63,972 nt of DNA from an uncultured Lentisphaeria bacterium (GCA_949298075.1 CASFVA010000024.1:1-63972); one strand, 5' to 3'; positions 42,972-52,820 are shown, numbered from the stretch's first letter. Made by a program: numbers and translations. Notes: a model not told the origin generated them from the letters alone.

Positions 42972-45659
42972 TCACGCTTCATCTCCGGTAACGGTATCCG
43001 ACTCCGAAACATCTCCGGAATCAGCCGCCGCCACCGCACCGCCGGCTCCGGGCTCCTGCACTCCGGAGGCTTCCGCCTGCTCCGCCGTCGCTCCGGAAGA
43101 GCCCCGCGCCGCCTCTTCGGGCACTTCAATCAATTTTGCCACTCCGGTGATCCGATCTCCGGAATTGAGGTTCATGATGCGCACCCCCTGGGAGGCCCGG
43201 CCAACCCGCCGGATTTCCGCCACCGGAATCCGGACCAGCTGCCCCCGTTCGGTCGTCAGCAGCAATTCATCGCTGTCCGTCACCTGCACCACACTCAAAA
43301 CGTTTTCACCCGATTTCAGCCGGATATTGACCACGCCGCGGGCGCCGCGATTGGTCTTGCGATAGGTGCTCACACTGGAGCGTTTACCCATGCCGCCGTC
43401 AGTCACCACCAGCACTTCCGGACCGCAGGCGACAGCCTCTGCCGGCTCATCACCGCCGTTTTCAAGTTCAACAGCCTCGGCGTCATCGTCACCGTCGGCG
43501 GTCTCATCCACCTCGTCATAGGTCGGCTCGCGGATCACTTCGAGGCTTACCACCGCGTCTCCGGGCAGCTTGAACCGCATGCCGGTCACGCCGCGCGCGG
43601 TCCGCCCCATCGGCCGGATCTGATCGTCGTTCTGATCAAAGCGGCAGGCCATGCCAAGACGGGTCGAAAGCAGAATCTCGTCGCCGTTGTCGGAAACAGC
43701 CGCGCCGATCAGATCGTCGTCCTCCTCGATCACCAGCGCCCGCAATCCGGTACGCCGCAGATTGCGGAAAAGCGCCAGCTCGGTCTTCTTGATGAAGCCA
43801 CGGCGCGACGCCATGACAATAAAACGACCCGGCACGTTGAAGTCATCCGGCGAAACGGTGAGCATCGCACAGATCTTTTCACCGTTCTCAACCTTGATCA
43901 TGTTGATGATCGCCTTGCCCTTGCCGGTCCGGGAACCCTCCGGAATCTCATACACGTTGAGCCAGTACATGAAACCGCGGTCGGTGAAGAAGAAAATGAT
44001 ATCGTGGCTGTCGGCGTTGAAAAGATGTTCGACATGATCCTCTTCCTTGGTTTCCATGCCGATAATGCCTTTGCCGCCACGATGCTGGGTCCGGTAGGTC
44101 GCCGCCGGAACCCGCTTGATGTAACCGGTGTCGGAGACGGTTATCACGCAACTGTGCCGCGGAATCAGATCGGCGACGTTGAGGTCGCTGTCGTCCGAGA
44201 CGATTTCAGTGCGGCGGGGGTTGCCGTATTTTTCCTTGATCTCCAACAGCTCCTGCCGGATGACCCCGATCCGCAATTCCCGGCTGGCCAGCAGACTGCG
44301 GAGGTATTCAATGCGCCTGATCAATTCATCAAGCTCATTCTGCAGGGTTTCAATCGACAGCCCGGTCAACTGATGCAGGCGCATGTTGAGAATTTCGTCG
44401 GTCTGCACCTGGGTGAACTCAAACCGGCTGATCAGCGCCGCCGCCGCATCCTGCCGGGTACGCGATTCCCGGATGATCCGAACCACTTCGTCGATGTTGG
44501 CCAGAGCCTTCATCAGGCCTTCGAGAATGTGGGCCCGCGCCTCGGCCTTCTTCAGATCGAAGACCGTCCGGCGCATCACCACCTCAAGGCGGTGGTCAAT
44601 GTAGGCCTGCAAAACCTGAGCCAGGTTCATCGTCCGCGGCCGGTTGTGGTCAACCACCAGCATTGTGCATCCGATGCTGGTCTCAAACAGCGTATGCGAA
44701 TAAATCTGATTGAGCACCACCTGCCCCATCGCACCGCGCTTGATGTCAATCACCACCCGGATGCCGGTACGGTCGCTCGACTCGTCCCGGATGTCGGAAA
44801 TTCCGGTGATTTTCTTCTCGTTGATGAGTTCCACAATCCGGGTGATCTGCTGAGCCTTGTTGACGCCGTAGGGGACCTCGCTGATGATGATCTGTTCCCT
44901 GCCGTCCTTCTCAATCACGTCGGCCCGGGCCCGGATCTTGACGCTGCCCCGCCCGGTCTGGTAAAACTGCCGCATTGCCCAGCGCCCCCGGATGATGGCT
45001 CCGGTCGGGAAGTCGGGTCCGGGCAGGCAGGTCATGAGTTCATCAACGGTCGCCTGGGGATTCTCCAGCAGCATGACCGTGGCATCGATGACCTCGCCGA
45101 GATTGTGGGGCGGAATGTTGGTGGCCATGCCGACGCCGATTCCGGTGGTGCCGTTGACCAGCAGCTGGGGAAATTTAGCCGGAAGTACCGCCGGTTCCAC
45201 GGTGGATTCATCGAAGTTTGGAACCATGTCGACGGTGTCTTTTTCAATGTCGTTGAGCATTTCCTCGGCCAGCCGCTCCATCCGGCACTCGGTATAACGG
45301 CTGGCGGCGGCGGGATCGCCGTCGATGGTGCCGAAGTTGCCCTGTCCTTCGACCAGGGTCTCCCGCATGGCAAAGGGCTGGGCCAGGCGCACCAGCGCGT
45401 CGTAAATCGCCGCATCGCCGTGCGGATGGTAATTACCCATGACCTCGCCCACCACCTTGGCACACTTGACCGTGGCGTGAGATTTCGAGATGCCCATCGA
45501 ACGCATAGCGTAAAGGATCCGGCGGTTGACCGGCTTGAGGCCGTCCCGCACGTCCGGTATGGCCCGGCCGACATTGACACTGAGAGAATACTGCAGATAC
45601 GCGGTATGCATGATCTCTTCAATGTTCAGCGGGATGTCCTTGGTCGTTAAATCACTCAT
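42972..45659 (-). CDS. gyrA: DNA gyrase subunit A
   Basis: 895 residues. Breakage-reunion subunit of the ATP-dependent topoisomerase that introduces negative supercoils. Tyr122 in '[11 protein letters not shown]' is the catalytic tyrosine, and the GyrA-box in 'QHRGGKGI' of the C-terminal beta-pinwheel distinguishes it from ParC. Numbering matches E. coli: the quinolone-determining segment reads '[10 protein letters not shown]', with Ala at position 83 (Ser in E. coli) and Asp87 kept. A long acidic and Ala/Glu-rich C-terminal tail follows the pinwheel. Heads the operon gyrA-folP-cdaA-ybbR. Confidence 0.98.
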   Translation of the reverse strand: MSDLTTKDIPLNIEEIMHTAYLQYSLSVNVGRAIPDVRDGLKPVNRRILYAMRSMGISKSHATVKCAKVVGEVMGNYHPHGDAAIYDALVRLAQPFAMRETLVEGQGNFGTIDGDPAAASRYTECRMERLAEEMLNDIEKDTVDMVPNFDESTVEPAVLPAKFPQLLVNGTTGIGVGMATNIPPHNLGEVIDATVMLLENPQATVDELMTCLPGPDFPTGAIIRGRWAMRQFYQTGRGSVKIRARADVIEKDGREQIIISEVPYGVNKAQQITRIVELINEKKITGISDIRDESSDRTGIRVVIDIKRGAMGQVVLNQIYSHTLFETSIGCTMLVVDHNRPRTMNLAQVLQAYIDHRLEVVMRRTVFDLKKAEARAHILEGLMKALANIDEVVRIIRESRTRQDAAAALISRFEFTQVQTDEILNMRLHQLTGLSIETLQNELDELIRRIEYLRSLLASRELRIGVIRQELLEIKEKYGNPRRTEIVSDDSDLNVADLIPRHSCVITVSDTGYIKRVPAATYRTQHRGGKGIIGMETKEEDHVEHLFNADSHDIIFFFTDRGFMYWLNVYEIPEGSRTGKGKAIINMIKVENGEKICAMLTVSPDDFNVPGRFIVMASRRGFIKKTELALFRNLRRTGLRALVIEEDDDLIGAAVSDNGDEILLSTRLGMACRFDQNDDQIRPMGRTARGVTGMRFKLPGDAVVSLEVIREPTYDEVDETADGDDDAEAVELENGGDEPAEAVACGPEVLVVTDGGMGKRSSVSTYRKTNRGARGVVNIRLKSGENVLSVVQVTDSDELLLTTERGQLVRIPVAEIRRVGRASQGVRIMNLNSGDRITGVAKLIEVPEEAARGSSGATAEQAEASGVQEPGAGGAVAAADSGDVSESDTVTGDEA

Positions 45660-45730
45660 AACTGCCTTTTATCGTGTGAAATTGTAGGTTTGTTTCAGAT
45701 CTGTGCCGCGCAAAAAAATCAATTTGAATT

Positions 45731-45759
45731 AATATAACGCCACCCCCCGGTTTTAACAA
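45731..45759 (-). promoter_or_regulatory. Predicted gyrA operon promoter
   Basis: Minus strand: TTGTTA (45759-45754), 17-bp spacer, TATATT (45736-45731), about 70 bp before gyrA. Confidence 0.65.
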
Positions 45760-45819
45760 GCTCCGACCGACGGAAAATCCCGTTTATAAGAACTTTTTTT
45801 CAGCCGGGGTGTTCTTCGC

Positions 45820-45848
45820 TTGTTTTCAGCTCCGAAACGTGATATTTT
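45820..45848 (+). promoter_or_regulatory. Predicted mnmG promoter
   Basis: TTGTTT (45820-45825), 17-bp spacer, TATTTT (45843-45848), 30 bp upstream of the ATG. Confidence 0.5.
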
Positions 45849-45878
45849 ATAACGATAAATTCATAACCGGGAAACACC

Positions 45879-47738
45879 ATGAAAGTTCATGACGTCATTG
45901 TCGTCGGCGCCGGACACGCCGGGTGCGAGGCCGCTCTCGCCGCCGCCCGGCTCGGAGCCGACACGGTATTGATCACCCTGAACCTGGACCACATCGCCCA
46001 GATGAGCTGCAATCCCGCGGTCGGCGGCATTGCCAAGGGCCAGGTGGTCCGGGAAATTGACGCGCTCGGCGGCGCCCAGGGGCTGGTAACCGAAAGCGCA
46101 ACCATCCAGTTTCGACTGCTCAACCGGACCAAGGGGCCGGCAGTGTGGTCTCCGCGCGCTCAATGCGACAAAGCGGTCTACCAACGGGCAATGAAGCTTC
46201 TGCTTGAAGAAACTGAAAATCTGACGCTGCTGCAGGCGGAAGCCGTCGGTTTTCTGCTTGAATCCGGCCGCCTGGCCGGGATACGAACTCACCTCGGGGA
46301 AGAGGTGCGCGCCCGGGCCGTGGTGCTGACCACCGGAACTTTTCTCAACGGACTGCTTCATTACGGCATGATCCATTACTCCGGCGGCCGGGCCGGGGAC
46401 TTCCCGGCCAACGCGTTGTCCCAGGCGATTGCCGGAGAACTGAAGCTGCGGCTGGGACGGCTCAAAACCGGTACGCCGCCCCGTCTTCTTGCCCGGAGCA
46501 TTGATTTTTCGGCCATGCCGGAACAACCGCCGGAACCCGATGTCGAGGAGTTCAGCTTCTGGAGCCGGGAACTTCGGCCCGCCCTGCCGGAAGCGGTCCG
46601 GCACGACCTGCCGTGCCACATGGTCTACACGACGGACCGTACGGCCGAAGTGGCGCGCGCCAATCTGCACCAGTCGCCGATGTACCGCGGCGTCATAACC
46701 GGAATCGGGACACGCTATTGCCCGTCATTTGAGGACAAGGTGGTACGCTTTCCGCACCATCCGCGTCACCTGCTCTTCCTGGAACCCGAAGGCGCCCAGA
46801 CCAGGGAGTATTACCTCAACGGGCTCTCCACCAGTCTGCCGATTGAAGTGCAGAAAGAGCTGGTGCATTCCATTCCCGGACTTGAGCACGCGGTGATCAC
46901 CCGCTACGCCTACGCCATTGAATACGACTATCTGCCGCCGGAGCAGATCGACCGCACCCTGCGGGTAAAGACCTTTGACAATCTTTTCACCGCCGGTCAG
47001 ATCAACGGCACCAGCGGCTATGAGGAAGCCGCCGGCCAGGGACTGATCGCCGGACTCAACGCCGCCAGGACTGCGGCCGGAGAGCTTCCGGTCGCCCCGG
47101 GACGGGACATCAGCTATATCGGAGTCATGCTTGATGATCTGGCCACCAAGGAAATCACCGAACCCTACCGCCTGTTCACCAGCCGGGCCGAATACCGTCT
47201 GACGCTCCGTCAGGAGAACGCCGACCTGCGACTGTGTGATTTCGCGCACCGTCACGGGCTGCTGTCCGGAACAAAATACCGTGAATTCTGCGCCTATCGC
47301 GATGAACTTCAGGCGGCGCTGAACTTCTGCCGCACCGAAAGGATTGCCGGACGCCCTCTGCTGCTCTACCTCAAGGAAGCGGCGCCGGACTCACCGGCCG
47401 GCAGTCCGGTTCCCGGAATACCGCCGGACCGGCTGCCGTCCCTGCCGGACGGCAAACGCGGCGAACGGATCTGGCGGGAACTGCTCATTGAGGCCCGTTA
47501 CGACGGCTATCTGCAGCGAGAAGCGCTGGAAATCAACCGGCTCAAACGGTTTGAGGAAACGGTGATTCCCCGGGACTTCGCCTACGATCGCCTGCCCGGG
47601 CTGAGTGGCGAATCCCGACAGAAACTGCTGAAAATCCGTCCGGCCACACTCGGACAGGCCGGACGTATCGACGGGGTGACGCCCACCGATGTCGCCCTGC
47701 TGCAAGTGGCACTCAAAAAGTCCGGGGCCGGATCATGA
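45879..47738 (+). CDS. mnmG: tRNA uridine-5-carboxymethylaminomethyl modification enzyme MnmG
   Basis: 619 residues. FAD-dependent partner of MnmE, modifying U34 of tRNAs. FAD site 'DVIVVGAGHAGCEAALAAARLG', MnmG-typical 'MSCNPAVGGIAKGQVVREIDALGG', 'GRLKTGTPPRL', 'YCPSFEDKVVRFP', 'GTSGYEEAAGQG' and the C-terminal 'SRAEYRLTLRQENADLRL' are all present. It overlaps an ABC permease gene by 4 nt, an unusual neighbour. Confidence 0.98.
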   Translation: MKVHDVIVVGAGHAGCEAALAAARLGADTVLITLNLDHIAQMSCNPAVGGIAKGQVVREIDALGGAQGLVTESATIQFRLLNRTKGPAVWSPRAQCDKAVYQRAMKLLLEETENLTLLQAEAVGFLLESGRLAGIRTHLGEEVRARAVVLTTGTFLNGLLHYGMIHYSGGRAGDFPANALSQAIAGELKLRLGRLKTGTPPRLLARSIDFSAMPEQPPEPDVEEFSFWSRELRPALPEAVRHDLPCHMVYTTDRTAEVARANLHQSPMYRGVITGIGTRYCPSFEDKVVRFPHHPRHLLFLEPEGAQTREYYLNGLSTSLPIEVQKELVHSIPGLEHAVITRYAYAIEYDYLPPEQIDRTLRVKTFDNLFTAGQINGTSGYEEAAGQGLIAGLNAARTAAGELPVAPGRDISYIGVMLDDLATKEITEPYRLFTSRAEYRLTLRQENADLRLCDFAHRHGLLSGTKYREFCAYRDELQAALNFCRTERIAGRPLLLYLKEAAPDSPAGSPVPGIPPDRLPSLPDGKRGERIWRELLIEARYDGYLQREALEINRLKRFEETVIPRDFAYDRLPGLSGESRQKLLKIRPATLGQAGRIDGVTPTDVALLQVALKKSGAGS

Positions 47739-48658
47739 CGTCCCATCCGCCGCCGTGGCGCAAGCTGCTGAAATCGCCGGTTGCCGTCGCCGCCCTGGCG
47801 GTGGTGATGCTCTATCTGACCGCGGCGGCCGCCACGGAAATTCACGGCGTGCTCTGCGAAATGTCCGGTGCGACGCCGCTTTATGAATGGGCGGATTCCG
47901 ACGCCCGCCAGGCTCCGCCCTCGTTCCGCCACTGGCTCGGCACCGATTATCTGGGCCGGGACGTGCTGTTCCGTTCCATCGCCGGCAGCGCCACCGCCAT
48001 CAAGGTCGGAATTATTGCCGGGCTGATCGCGGCCGTGATCGGAGTCTCGCTCGGACTGTTGGCCGGCTACCGGGGCGGCAGGTTTGATGATCTTGTGGTC
48101 TGGAGCTACAGTACGTTTGCGGCCATGCCGACGCTGCTGTTTATTCTGGCATTCGCGCTGTTGTTTTCCCGCGATTACCTGTCGCCCGAGGTCACCGCCG
48201 CGGTGCGGCGGATTGCCGGAGCGCTGCGCACCGAACCGGGCATGCTCGCAGTCTACATCGCCATCGGACTCACGGGCTGGGTGACCTTGTGCCGGGTGGT
48301 CCGCAGCGAGACGTTCAAACTTAAAAACCAGCCGTTCATTGCCGCCGCCCGGGTGGCTGGGGTGTCCGACCCGGCCATCATGTTCCGCCACATTCTGCCC
48401 AACGTGTTTCACCTGGTCATCATTTATTTCACGCTGACTTTCGCCGGCGCGGTAATGCTCGAAGTGATTGTGAGTTATCTGGGGCTCGGCGTTCAGCAAG
48501 CTCCGAGCTGGGGCGTCATGATTTCCAACGGCCAGGACCGGCTCTGGCGCGGCGTCTGGTGGGAAATCGCCGGAGCGACCGGTTTCATGTTCGTCCTGGT
48601 GCTGGCCCTGAACGTACTCGGCGACGAGTTGCGCGACGCACTTGATCCCAGAAGTTGA
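47735..48658 (+). CDS. ABC transporter permease, peptide/nickel (DppC/OppC) type
   Basis: 307 residues, about six membrane helices. The BPD_transp_1 coupling (EAA) motif is 'AAARVAGVSDPAIMFRHILPNVFHLVI', and 'HWLGTDYLGRDVLFRSIAGSATAIKVG' is the usual N-terminal segment of DppC/OppC-type permeases. No ATPase, partner permease or binding protein is encoded nearby, so it is either an orphan or works with subunits encoded elsewhere. Coupled to mnmG by ATGA (47735-47738). The insertion between helices 2 and 3 ('DYLSPEVTAAVRRIAGALRTEPG') is longer than common. Confidence 0.92.
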   Translation: MTSHPPPWRKLLKSPVAVAALAVVMLYLTAAAATEIHGVLCEMSGATPLYEWADSDARQAPPSFRHWLGTDYLGRDVLFRSIAGSATAIKVGIIAGLIAAVIGVSLGLLAGYRGGRFDDLVVWSYSTFAAMPTLLFILAFALLFSRDYLSPEVTAAVRRIAGALRTEPGMLAVYIAIGLTGWVTLCRVVRSETFKLKNQPFIAAARVAGVSDPAIMFRHILPNVFHLVIIYFTLTFAGAVMLEVIVSYLGLGVQQAPSWGVMISNGQDRLWRGVWWEIAGATGFMFVLVLALNVLGDELRDALDPRS

Positions 48659-48708
48659 ATGCTGCCCTGATTCGTCCGGCGCTCAGCCGGTAAATTGCGG
48701 AGGAAAAC

Positions 48709-50151
48709 ATGTCAAAGCAATCCGTTCTCTCCAGTTCGGTCGCCGGTTCCTGGTACCCGGCTGATGCCGCCGCTTTGAACGCGATCTGGGAAAATGCGCT
48801 GGCGGCCCTGCCTCCGGCCCCGGAAACACCGCCCCCCGATGTACTGGTGCTGCCTCACGCCGGATACGCCTACTCGGCCCCGGTCGCGGCGGCGGCGCTC
48901 CAGCGCATCCGGGCGGCGCACTTTGACCGGATTGTGATACTCGCACCCTGCCACTGCGCCACGTTCCGCGACCAACTGGCGGCGCCGGAAGCGGGGGCCG
49001 TCGCCACTCCTTATGGAGAAATTGCCATTGACGGCGCCGGACTGGAAAAACTCGGACGCCGTTTTCCCCTCATCCGAAGCGACCGGCTGCACCGGGCCGA
49101 ACACGCTGCTCAAATGATATACCCGATGCTGCAATTCGCGCTGAAAGGAAAATTCCGAATTCTGCCGCTGATCGTAAGCGGCTTCACCTCCGCAGGTGAA
49201 AAACGGGCTGCCGGCGCCCTGCGGGAACTGCTGGGGCCCGGAACACTGCTGGCGGTCAGCAGCGATTTCACACATTACGGTGCCGACTTCAATTTCGAAC
49301 CTTTCACATCCGGACAGCGGGAGCACACTGCCGCGCTTGACCGCGGCGCGTTTGAACAGATGCGTCCGGGAAACGCCCCGGGCTTTCACGCCTATCTGAG
49401 CCGTACCGGTGCCACGATCTGCGGCGAAGCTCCCCTTGCCCTGATGCTGGAGACGCTGCCTCCCGAAACCCGGTTGGAAATGCTCAGCTATGCCACCAGT
49501 TCCGATCCGGACGGGGACTTTTCCCGCTTTGTCGCCTATATGGCCATCGCCGGACGGGCGAACTGGCCGGAGCCCGGGGGTTTGTTCACCCGCGCCGAGC
49601 AGATCCGGCTGCTGGAACTCGCCCGCCGCTCCATCACCGCCCGCCTGGACCGCAACCCAGCGGCAGAATCAAGCGTCGCCGCCGCCATGGAACGGTGTCC
49701 GGAACGGCTGTTTCAGCCGATGGGTTGTTTTGTCACACTGACCATTGACGGCCGGCTGCGCGGCTGCATCGGCGAAATCGACGCCCGCCGTCCTCTGTGT
49801 GAAGCGGTGGCCGGACGGGCGGTGGACGCCGCCTTCCATGATCCGCGTTTCCGCCCCCTCTCAGCTGATGAGCTGGAACGGACTGTCATTGAGATTTCAG
49901 CCCTGACGCCTTCCCGCCCGGTAAGTTCTCCGGATGAGATTGAAATCGGCCGCCATGGCATGACCATTGAGAAAAACGGTTGTTTCGCCGTTTTTCTGCC
50001 CCAGGTGGCGCCGGAACAGGGCTGGGACCTCGACACCACGCTGAGTCAGCTCTCACTCAAAGCGGGGCTGTCCGCCGGCGCCTGGAAGAGCGGAGCGCGC
50101 TTCACCGTCTTTGAAGCTCAGGTGTTCAGCGAGGCAGATTACCGAGACTGA
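48709..50151 (+). CDS. AmmeMemoRadiSam system MEMO1-AMMECR1 fusion protein
   Basis: 480 residues. Residues 1 to about 270 are a MEMO1-like domain ('LVLPHAGYAYSAPVAAAAL', 'VILAPCHCATF', 'VSSDFTHYGADF', 'AYLSRTGATICGEAPLALML'). Residues about 290-480 are an AMMECR1 domain ('GCFVTLTIDGRLRGCIGE', 'AAFHDPRFRPLSADELERTVIEISALTP', 'GRHGMTIEKNGCFAVFLPQV'). These families occur with a radical SAM enzyme as the conserved but poorly understood AmmeMemoRadiSam system (protein B and A); here B and A are fused. The radical SAM gene converges on it, the two 3' ends overlapping by 26 bp. Ribosome site GGAGGAAA. Confidence 0.95.
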   Translation: MSKQSVLSSSVAGSWYPADAAALNAIWENALAALPPAPETPPPDVLVLPHAGYAYSAPVAAAALQRIRAAHFDRIVILAPCHCATFRDQLAAPEAGAVATPYGEIAIDGAGLEKLGRRFPLIRSDRLHRAEHAAQMIYPMLQFALKGKFRILPLIVSGFTSAGEKRAAGALRELLGPGTLLAVSSDFTHYGADFNFEPFTSGQREHTAALDRGAFEQMRPGNAPGFHAYLSRTGATICGEAPLALMLETLPPETRLEMLSYATSSDPDGDFSRFVAYMAIAGRANWPEPGGLFTRAEQIRLLELARRSITARLDRNPAAESSVAAAMERCPERLFQPMGCFVTLTIDGRLRGCIGEIDARRPLCEAVAGRAVDAAFHDPRFRPLSADELERTVIEISALTPSRPVSSPDEIEIGRHGMTIEKNGCFAVFLPQVAPEQGWDLDTTLSQLSLKAGLSAGAWKSGARFTVFEAQVFSEADYRD

Positions 50152-51010
50152 TCCGGGTAAAACCGCGCCGTTCCGCCAGTCCGGCGGCCCGATACAGGGT
50201 GGAGGCCGGCGTCGGCGGCGCGGTGAATCCGCCGGCGGGGAAATAGGCGGAAAAATGCAGCGGAGTATCCACGCCAAGCGTTGTTTGCGTCCACTCCAGA
50301 AAGGCTTCCACCTCCGGAACGGAGTCGTTTTCACCCGGAATGAGCAGATTGGTCAGCTCCAGATGCGAACGGGATTCAAATTTCAGCCGGCGGCAGTTTT
50401 CCAGTACAGGATCAATCCCGCCGCCGCACAACCGGTCGTAAAAACTCCCGAATCCCTTGACGTCAATGTTGGCTGCGTCAATCAAGGCATAAAGCTCCCG
50501 GGCCGGCTCCGGATTGATGTAGCCGTTGCTGACCAGCACCACTCCGAGACCGGCGGCATGAGCCGCACGGGCGATATCCAGCGCATATTCAAAAAAAACC
50601 GTCGGCTCATTATAGGTCAGCGCCACAGTCGGACAGGAGTGCTCGACCGCCAGTTTCACAATCCGCTCCGGAGCGATGAACGAATATTCCCGACTCCGGT
50701 CGCTGCCCGAACGCGACAACTCGTCATTCTGGCAGAAGCGGCAGCTCAGATTGCACCCGAAACAGCCGATGGAAAAAGTTTTACTGCCGGGACGGTACCA
50801 GTTGAGCGGTTTCTTTTCAATCGGATCAACCTGAAGCGCCGCCGGATGACCGTAGGTATCAGCGGTCAGCACCCCGGAACGGTTGCTCCGGACCCGGCAG
50901 AGGCCGCTCTGTCCCGGCGCAATCATACACCGGTGCGGACACAGTTCACACAGAATCCGGCCGTCGGAGTCAAGCCGCCGCCAATACCGTGCCATCCATT
51001 CCTTTTCCAT
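50126..51010 (-). CDS. amrS: AmmeMemoRadiSam system radical SAM enzyme
   Basis: 294 residues. The radical SAM cluster motif is CxxxCxxC in 'SIGCFGCNLSCRFCQNDEL'. The N-terminal 'CELCPHRCMIAPGQSGLCRVR' and the later 'VALTYNEPTVFFEYALDIARAA' and 'FSAYFPAGGF' mark the AmrS / PflA-like subgroup. The reaction is unknown. Start ATG 51010 has a weak ribosome site; ATG 50995 with AAGGA upstream is an alternative. It follows the broken hypothetical gene by 20 bp. Confidence 0.94.
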   Translation of the reverse strand: MEKEWMARYWRRLDSDGRILCELCPHRCMIAPGQSGLCRVRSNRSGVLTADTYGHPAALQVDPIEKKPLNWYRPGSKTFSIGCFGCNLSCRFCQNDELSRSGSDRSREYSFIAPERIVKLAVEHSCPTVALTYNEPTVFFEYALDIARAAHAAGLGVVLVSNGYINPEPARELYALIDAANIDVKGFGSFYDRLCGGGIDPVLENCRRLKFESRSHLELTNLLIPGENDSVPEVEAFLEWTQTTLGVDTPLHFSAYFPAGGFTAPPTPASTLYRAAGLAERRGFTRISLGNLPR

Positions 51011-51030
51011 GACAATACCATCTGCCGGGT

Positions 51031-51536
51031 TCAGTTCTCCATCCGCCGAACAAAGACGCCGGACCGGAAATTTTCCGGGTTGCCCCGGCCCAAAAACAGA
51101 CCGCCGGTTTTCCCGTCCCGGCGGTCCTGCAACAACACATATCGTGTTCCGGAAAGTTTCATAGCCGCAAACAGAACGTACCGCGACGCCCCATCCCGGT
51201 CAACCGGCCGAGCATGGCGACCGGCCGCCTTCCGCATCGCACGGCTCCGCGCTGAATTTTCCGAGCCGCGCTCACGGTGATGCGCAGTGCCGCATCAATG
51301 GTGGAATTGATGGTGTAGGCGCTGTATCGGGCAACCTTCACCACAAAATCCGCCGCACTGAAGCCGAAATCCTCCCGAACGACGGTAAACAAAATTCCCG
51401 CCGCCGCCGGAAGCGGAACAAAACGCCAGCAGTCCGCCGCCACCGCATCCAAGCCGCCGGCAAATGAGAACGCACCGCAGTCACGCAGCGCCCACTCCGT
51501 TCCGCCCGCCGGAATCATAAACGGCGAATCCAACAT
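51031..51536 (-). pseudogene. Hypothetical protein gene, possibly frameshifted
   Basis: Two overlapping minus-strand frames look like parts of one protein. Frame one (51536-51159) begins 'MLDSPFMIPAGGTEWALRDCG' and remains protein-like to 'DAALRITVSAARKI', then becomes Arg/Gly-rich. The other frame is protein-like only at its end ('SRYVLFAAMKLSG', 'DGKTGGLFLGRGNPENFR'). A shift between about 51190 and 51240 would yield one product of about 165 residues. No family was recognised. Alternatively the first frame alone is a 125-residue protein. It lies just upstream of the radical SAM gene on the same strand and may be co-transcribed. Confidence 0.35.
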
Positions 51537-51571
51537 CTGGCTCTGTCCCCGAAAAAAGCCTGCAGCAAATC

Positions 51572-51811
51572 TTACTGGGCGTCGTTCTTCTTGAGCACTC
51601 CGGCCTCGACCAAGCGGTCCATCAGCTGCTGCATCGAGTTGAAGGCATTGAGAAACCCCTGCGGCGGCATGATGACCCGCACGTTCGGACGCGGAGTCGG
51701 AGCTTTGCCGTCAGCTTCGGGCTGAAGCGTGACAAAGTCGAAACGCACCATGGAACCGGCAAAATGAATCTGCCCGATGCCGTCCGCAAAAATTTCCTGT
51801 TTCTCTTCCAT
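51572..51811 (-). CDS. Small conserved-looking hypothetical protein
   Basis: 79 residues from ATG 51811, with AAAGGA 12 nt upstream; the longer frame to 51889 lacks a ribosome site. The sequence 'IFADGIGQIHFAGSMVRFDFV' followed by 'NVRVIMPPQGFLNAFNSMQQLMDRLVEAG' suggests a beta-rich N-terminus and a C-terminal helix. It resembles short bacterial proteins that begin by describing a 'GxGxIhfxgxxvRxd' strand pattern, but I cannot assign a family. Cytoplasmic. Confidence 0.7.
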   Translation of the reverse strand: MEEKQEIFADGIGQIHFAGSMVRFDFVTLQPEADGKAPTPRPNVRVIMPPQGFLNAFNSMQQLMDRLVEAGVLKKNDAQ

Positions 51812-51975
51812 GATCAAATTTTGTCCTTTCGTTTGCGGCGTCGGACTTTCCGGAATCCTTCGCCAACTTAAATAAATACCGCAGATCAACTCCGATCCCG
51901 GTTTCGTTTAACAATAACGTCACATTGCGGAAAATACAAGTTGTTCCGAGGCAAATCCGTAAAATTTTTCTGTAA

Positions 51976-52003
51976 TTGCTTTCCGTTTTCGCCGCGCTAT
52001 ATT
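51976..52003 (+). promoter_or_regulatory. Predicted promoter of the marC-like gene
   Basis: TTGCTT (51976-51981), 16-bp spacer, TATATT (51998-52003), about 52 bp before the start codon. Confidence 0.6.
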
Positions 52004-52054
52004 ATAAATATTATAAAGACAACAACCTTTGCAACCAGCGGAGAGGCGGTCATC

Positions 52055-52666
52055 ATGGATTTCACTGCTCTTTGGGAAAACACCCTTTATTTTATCGCCA
52101 TTTTAAACCCGGCCAGCAAGCTGCTGTTTTTATCAGCCTACAATCCGCCGCTGCGGCGCCGTCAGATTTTCGAACTGGCCTGGAAATCGTCGGCGGCCGC
52201 ACTGGTGATCCTGATTGCGCTGAGCATTGCCGGGGAATTTGTGCTCAGCCGGGTGTTCAAGGTGGAAATATATTCGCTGCGGATATCCGGTGGCCTGATG
52301 TTGTTCATCATCGGCTGGACCGCAGTGGCCGAGGGGCGTTTCAGCAAAAACCCGAACCTGCTTCCGTCCGGAGGCGGTGACCTGACCGACTTGTCGCTGG
52401 TACCGCTGGCGGCTCCGCTGATCGCCGGCCCCGGTACCATCGCCGCCGCCATCACCAGCACTGCCGAGCACGGCATTGTGGCCACCTCGACGGCATTAAG
52501 TGCAGCTGTCGCCGTCAATTTCATGCTGATGCTGTTCACGGGACCGATCAACACTTTTCTGGTGCGCACCCACCTGCAGGGACCGCTCATCCGCCTCACC
52601 GGACTGATTGTAGCCACGGTGGCCACTCAGATGATCGCCACCGGAATCCGGGAATTCATCGGCTGA
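52055..52666 (+). CDS. MarC family integral membrane protein
   Basis: 203 residues from ATG 52055, with GGAGAGG upstream; the open frame extends to 51941 across the promoter and is not used. Six hydrophobic helices with MarC/YhgN signatures: 'FIAILNPASKLLFLSAY', 'RISGGLMLFIIGWTAV', 'LVPLAAPLIAGPGTIAAAI' and 'RLTGLIVATVATQMIATGI'. The helix-1 Asn-Pro and the 'PL-AGPG' loop are typical. Function is unproven; once linked to multiple antibiotic resistance but later questioned. Monocistronic. Confidence 0.94.
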   Translation: MDFTALWENTLYFIAILNPASKLLFLSAYNPPLRRRQIFELAWKSSAAALVILIALSIAGEFVLSRVFKVEIYSLRISGGLMLFIIGWTAVAEGRFSKNPNLLPSGGGDLTDLSLVPLAAPLIAGPGTIAAAITSTAEHGIVATSTALSAAVAVNFMLMLFTGPINTFLVRTHLQGPLIRLTGLIVATVATQMIATGIREFIG

Positions 52667-52820
52667 ACCGCCGGATGGGGCGCCCCGGGCGGCCGTTGCC
52701 CATCCTCCCTGCGGCTCAGGATTGCCCTCTCTGCCGGAACGGACTGCTTTTTTCAGCAGCGGTCTGACCGGCTGTTTTCTGCATAAAAGGCCTAAATTCG
52801 GCAAAAAATTTTATTTTTAC

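Noticed and set aside
42947-43129. N-terminal extension of dihydropteroate synthase
   Set aside because: It overlaps the end of gyrA, is Arg/Pro-rich, and the ribosome site GGGAGG fits the ATG at 42946.
42549-45650. Open frame of 1033 codons antisense to gyrA
   Set aside because: Exact complement of a certain gene in GC-rich DNA. The product is His/Arg/Pro-rich, matches no family, and its length follows from codon bias of gyrA.
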